DNA from: Bdellovibrionota bacterium
GTDB lineage: Bacteria > Bdellovibrionota > Bacteriovoracia > Bacteriovoracales > Bacteriovoracaceae
Reading direction: 5' to 3'
Assembly: GCA_030836365.1 (NCBI GenBank)
Contig: JAURQB010000062.1
Span: 1-17,257, forward strand
DNA: 17,257 nucleotides
A program made the position numbers and the translations under genes. The notes beneath the pieces are model-generated. The model was not told where the DNA came from, made no database searches, and saw nothing but the letters and a program-made list of their open reading frames with translations. Shown here piece after piece: positions 14,269 to 17,257 of the stretch (its first letter is position 1; every line of letters begins with the position of its first letter).

Positions 14269-15764
14269 AAATGTTGATTCCTAAAACCAGAGAAGTCCTC
14301 AATCCCATTGTCCGACGAAGAAGATTGGGCCGATTGATTTGTATAATTTTTAGAGCTCATCAAATGAGCGAGAGCAACTTGCGCCAATTCTACAGAAGTA
14401 TTGGCCGAATCCTGAAGCTCTTTGTTTTCCGCGACAAAATTTGTGTACGTATTTCCTTTCACAAAATTTTCATTATCTAGAACATTAATTAGATACTCAC
14501 GATTGGTTTTCAGTCCTAAAAATGGAAAATCCACGATCGCTTTTTTCATTTTTTCAGTACACTGTGTTCTGTTTGGTGCGTAAGTAATTAGCTTTGCCAC
14601 CATTGGGTCAAAACTGACTCCCACCATGTCACCACTCTTTATTCCCGTGTCCAACCTTACTCCAGGACGACGGCCTTTTCCCACATATTGAACCTCGCCA
14701 GTTGTTGGGAAAAAATTATTCGCAGGATCCTCTGCGTAAATTCGAACCTCAATAGCATGCCCTCGTTGAGTAATTTCATTTTGAGTTAACGGAAGTTTTT
14801 CACCTTTCGCGACAATAATTTGATGGTGAACCAAATCTGCTCCCGTCACAAGTTCAGTAATAGGATGCTCAACTTGTAGACGTGTGTTCATTTCAAGAAA
14901 ATAAAACCTGTCATCTGTATCGAGAATAAACTCAACCGTTCCAGCACCGCGGTAATTTATTTCTTTTGTTATTAAGGCTGCTGTCTCACAAATTTGATGA
15001 CGAAGTTCATCACCAAATGCAACTGAGGGAGTCTCTTCTACAATCTTTTGATATCGTCGTTGAATGGAGCACTCTCGCTCATAAAAATGCAAATGATTTC
15101 CATGCGTATCACTCATCACCTGAACTTCAATGTGTCTTGGTTTGGTAATATATTTTTCAATTAGCACATGATCATTACCAAACGAAGACTGCGCCTCTCT
15201 TTTTGCCGCTTCAAGCTCTTGAAAAAAATTCTCCTCTTTTTCTACTATCCGCATTCCTTTTCCACCGCCACCGGCAGTTGCTTTTATCAAAACAGGAAAG
15301 CCAATAATATTCGCATGCTTTTTTAGTGTTTCACTTTCTTGATCACTACCTTGATACCCAGGAATAACGGGAACACCAATTTCCATCATCTTCTTTTTTG
15401 ACGTAATTTTATCGCCCATTAATTGGATGTGTTCTGATTTTGGGCCAATAAAAATAATTTTATTTTTTTCGACAAGCTCACAAAAATCAGCATTTTCACT
15501 GAGAAAACCATAGCCTGGATGAATGGCCGTCGATTTTGTTTGTTTAGCAATGTCTAAAATTTTTTGCTTATTTAAATAGGTTTCTGAGAGCGGCCCACTT
15601 CCGAGGCAAAACCCCTCATCAGCGGTTTGTACGTGAAGCGCACTTTCTTCGCCCTCGGTGTAAATGGCGACGGTTTTGATCCCCATTTCTTGACATGTAT
15701 GTATCACTCGGCACGCAATCTCTCCACGATTGGCAATTAAAACTTTTTTGATTATTTGGCCCAT
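14265..15764 (-). CDS. Biotin carboxylase subunit, probably of 3-methylcrotonyl-CoA carboxylase
   Basis: A 499-residue ATP-grasp enzyme that carboxylates biotin with bicarbonate. It opens IKKVLIANRGEIACRV. The ATP lid is ATAGGGGKGM (162-171). The region RRYQKIVEETP contains K240, matching E. coli K238, and EMNTRLQVEH (291-300) contains catalytic R295. After the core (about 450) comes a short tail ending DFSGFRNQHL, which resembles the WRLN-type linker that in single-chain alpha subunits leads into the biotinyl half. Here the frame stops and the carrier gene starts at ATGA, so the chain is split. AAGGAAAAGG precedes the start, which overlaps liuC by 13 nt. The partner transferase in the operon points to methylcrotonyl-CoA as substrate rather than acetyl- or propionyl-CoA. 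Confidence 0.94.
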   Translation of the reverse strand: MGQIIKKVLIANRGEIACRVIHTCQEMGIKTVAIYTEGEESALHVQTADEGFCLGSGPLSETYLNKQKILDIAKQTKSTAIHPGYGFLSENADFCELVEKNKIIFIGPKSEHIQLMGDKITSKKKMMEIGVPVIPGYQGSDQESETLKKHANIIGFPVLIKATAGGGGKGMRIVEKEENFFQELEAAKREAQSSFGNDHVLIEKYITKPRHIEVQVMSDTHGNHLHFYERECSIQRRYQKIVEETPSVAFGDELRHQICETAALITKEINYRGAGTVEFILDTDDRFYFLEMNTRLQVEHPITELVTGADLVHHQIIVAKGEKLPLTQNEITQRGHAIEVRIYAEDPANNFFPTTGEVQYVGKGRRPGVRLDTGIKSGDMVGVSFDPMVAKLITYAPNRTQCTEKMKKAIVDFPFLGLKTNREYLINVLDNENFVKGNTYTNFVAENKELQDSANTSVELAQVALAHLMSSKNYTNQSAQSSSSDNGIEDFSGFRNQHL

Positions 15765-16552
15765 GGTGCCTTTTCCTTGTTAAGTAGTGCATTCATACCG
15801 GCTTGACCTTCGTCAGAAATTCGAACCTCTGAAATTAAATGGCAAGCCGTATTGATCAGCTCTTCTTGAGTTTTGCCTGGTGACGTCAACACTTTAATTA
15901 AATCCTTTGCCATCAATCTCGCCCTCGGTCCTGCCTGCCGAAGCTCTTTAATATGTTTTTGAACAGCTTCATCTAATTTATCTTCATCAGAAACAACTTC
16001 ATGAACAAGACCATAGTTAACGGCCTTTTCACAAGAAATTCTAGCACCACTTAGAAATGTTGCTCTGGCCGCAGACTCTCCAATTTTTCTAATTACAAAA
16101 GGAGAAATTACGGCCGGTAATATTCCTAAACGAACTTCACTAAGGGCGAAAAAAGCACGTTCAACAGCGATAACATAATCACAAGTACTCACAAGTCCAA
16201 CTCCACCACCCATAACTGCGCCGTTAACTCGCGCAATTAGAGGTTTGGGAAAATCGTTCATTGTCGTCAGCATCTTTGCCAACTTCCGAGAGTCTGCGAG
16301 ATTTTCCTCGGTTGAATAATTCACCATTTTCTTCATCCAATTTAAATCTGCACCCGCACAAAATGAGCGCCCGTTTCCAGCGAGCACAACCATTTCAATT
16401 GTCGCATCATCTTTTGCTTTTTCAAAAAAATCGGTCAACTCTGCAATGAGAACTTCATCAAATGCATTATGAATTTCGGGGCGATTTAGATACAAATGAA
16501 CTGCACCTTGATCGTTTTTTTTCATCTCGAGATATTGATAACTCATGATCAC
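15752..16552 (-). CDS. liuC: Methylglutaconyl-CoA hydratase
   Basis: A 266-residue crotonase-family enzyme that hydrates 3-methylglutaconyl-CoA to HMG-CoA. It carries RSFCAGADLNWMKKM (62-76), GGGVGLVSTCD (115-125) and FALSEVRLGILPAVISPFV (135-153). The SEVRLG-PAVISP-FV wording is typical of LiuC, and E139 stands at the catalytic glutamate position. Two starts are possible: GTG 16552, 5 nt after AGAGG, or ATG 16546, giving MSYQYLE. The first has better spacing and the second the commoner codon; they differ by two residues. Lies 13 nt after the carboxyltransferase gene and upstream of the biotin carboxylase, the usual order of a liu operon. Confidence 0.93.
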   Translation of the reverse strand: MIMSYQYLEMKKNDQGAVHLYLNRPEIHNAFDEVLIAELTDFFEKAKDDATIEMVVLAGNGRSFCAGADLNWMKKMVNYSTEENLADSRKLAKMLTTMNDFPKPLIARVNGAVMGGGVGLVSTCDYVIAVERAFFALSEVRLGILPAVISPFVIRKIGESAARATFLSGARISCEKAVNYGLVHEVVSDEDKLDEAVQKHIKELRQAGPRARLMAKDLIKVLTSPGKTQEELINTACHLISEVRISDEGQAGMNALLNKEKAPWAK

Positions 16553-16565
16553 TTATTCCTCTGTT

Positions 16566-17257
16566 CTACATTCTGAAAACGCCAAACTTCGTCGGCATTA
16601 TCTTGGCGTTTAAACTTACTTGAAGCGCATACCCTAAAATTTTTCTCGTCTGGCAAGGCGCGATGACACCGTCATCCCATAGTCTCGCTGAGGAGTAATA
16701 AGCACTTCCCTCTTTTTCATACTTATCAAGAATAGGTTTTTCAAATGTTGCCTTTTCTTCTTCTGTCATCAGGGGCTTGCCCTTCGCTTCTAGAGCACTT
16801 TGCTTTACAGTACTTAAAACGCCAGCCGCTTGTTCTCCACCCATGACGGAGATTCTAGCATTAGGCCACATCCACATAAATCGCGGTGAGTACGCTCGGC
16901 CACACATTCCATAGTTCCCAGCGCCAAAACTGCCGCCAATAACAACCGTAAACTTTGGCACATTTACCGTAGAAACGGCAGTCACCATCTTCGCCCCGTG
17001 CTTAGCGATACCTTCACTTTCATATTTTTTTCCCACCATAAACCCGGTGATGTTTTGGAGAAAAATAAGGGGAATATTTCTCTGTCCACACAGTTCAATA
17101 AAGTGCGCTCCTTTTTGAGCACTCTCTGAAAAAAGAATCCCATTGTTGGCCACGATCCCAACACTTTGTCCGTAAAGCTTGGCAAAACAACAAACGAGAG
17201 TTGTCCCAAAATTTTCTTTAAATTCCTGAAACTCACTACCGTCAACAAGTCGAGCAA
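16566..17257 (-). CDS. liuB: 3-methylcrotonyl-CoA carboxylase carboxyltransferase (beta) subunit, N-terminus cut by window edge
   Basis: The minus-strand frame is open to the right edge, showing about 230 C-terminal residues. It begins in ARLVDGSEFQEFK, which matches the middle of LiuB. GIVANNGILFSESAQKGAHFI, FLQNITGFMVGKKYE, GGSFGAGNYGMCGRAY and MGGEQAAGVLSTV follow, the carboxyltransferase segments that hold biotin and acyl-CoA. The GTG at 17153 (VANNG) is internal and not a start, because the homology continues unbroken upstream. The enzyme transfers CO2 from biotin to 3-methylcrotonyl-CoA. It is first of the visible operon, and an isovaleryl-CoA dehydrogenase gene would be expected just beyond the window. 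Confidence 0.94.
   Translation of the reverse strand, partial: ARLVDGSEFQEFKENFGTTLVCCFAKLYGQSVGIVANNGILFSESAQKGAHFIELCGQRNIPLIFLQNITGFMVGKKYESEGIAKHGAKMVTAVSTVNVPKFTVVIGGSFGAGNYGMCGRAYSPRFMWMWPNARISVMGGEQAAGVLSTVKQSALEAKGKPLMTEEEKATFEKPILDKYEKEGSAYYSSARLWDDGVIAPCQTRKILGYALQVSLNAKIMPTKFGVFRM

Noticed and set aside
16566..17153. A complete 195-residue protein starting at GTG 17153
   Set aside because: The frame and the carboxyltransferase homology continue without a break to the window edge, so the GTG is an internal valine codon.

Overview
The window looks like a chromosomal segment of a low-GC, Gram-negative, marine or soil-type bacterium. My best guess is the Bdellovibrionota, Bacteriovorax/Halobacteriovorax-like. 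This is inferred from AT-rich codon use, many small secreted lipoproteins and outer-membrane proteins, dense overlapping operons, and a photolyase cluster beside a leucine/isovalerate degradation operon. No rRNA, tRNA, transposase or CRISPR array was seen. The longest stretch without a gene is about 207 bases (11057-11263), and no gap exceeds 300 bases.

Region 1 (1-1550, minus): the N-terminal part of a TonB-dependent outer-membrane receptor, cut by the left edge. It has an odd translation start, with a strong ribosome site serving a 9-codon leader ORF. Region 2 (1664-7648): a light and oxidative-damage block. A class I CPD photolyase (plus) converges on an ATP10-like thioredoxin-fold lipoprotein (minus) across a 28-bp triple tandem repeat. 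A tight plus-strand operon follows: secreted glutathione peroxidase, a degenerate metallo-beta-lactamase-fold protein, a four-helix membrane protein, a FeS-BCP-type photolyase that lacks two of the usual iron-sulfur cysteines, and an SDR protein without its catalytic tyrosine. A pair of terminators closes it (7647-7707).

Region 3 (7706-11056, minus): a three-gene envelope operon read in the order TPR/TatT-like periplasmic protein, outer-membrane beta-barrel, large lipoprotein. I do not recognise it as any named system. Region 4 (11264-11981, minus): two overlapping small lipoprotein genes, one Bor-like.

Region 5 (12013-17257, minus, continuing off the right edge): a liu-type leucine catabolic operon in the order carboxyltransferase (LiuB), methylglutaconyl-CoA hydratase (LiuC), biotin carboxylase, biotin carrier protein, HMG-CoA lyase (LiuE), and a second crotonase-family protein. 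Together they would carry 3-methylcrotonyl-CoA through methylglutaconyl-CoA and HMG-CoA to acetoacetate and acetyl-CoA. The carboxylase alpha subunit, normally one chain, is split here into two genes joined by an ATGA overlap. The carrier gene ends in a repeat that triplicates the ribosome site and start of the lyase gene.
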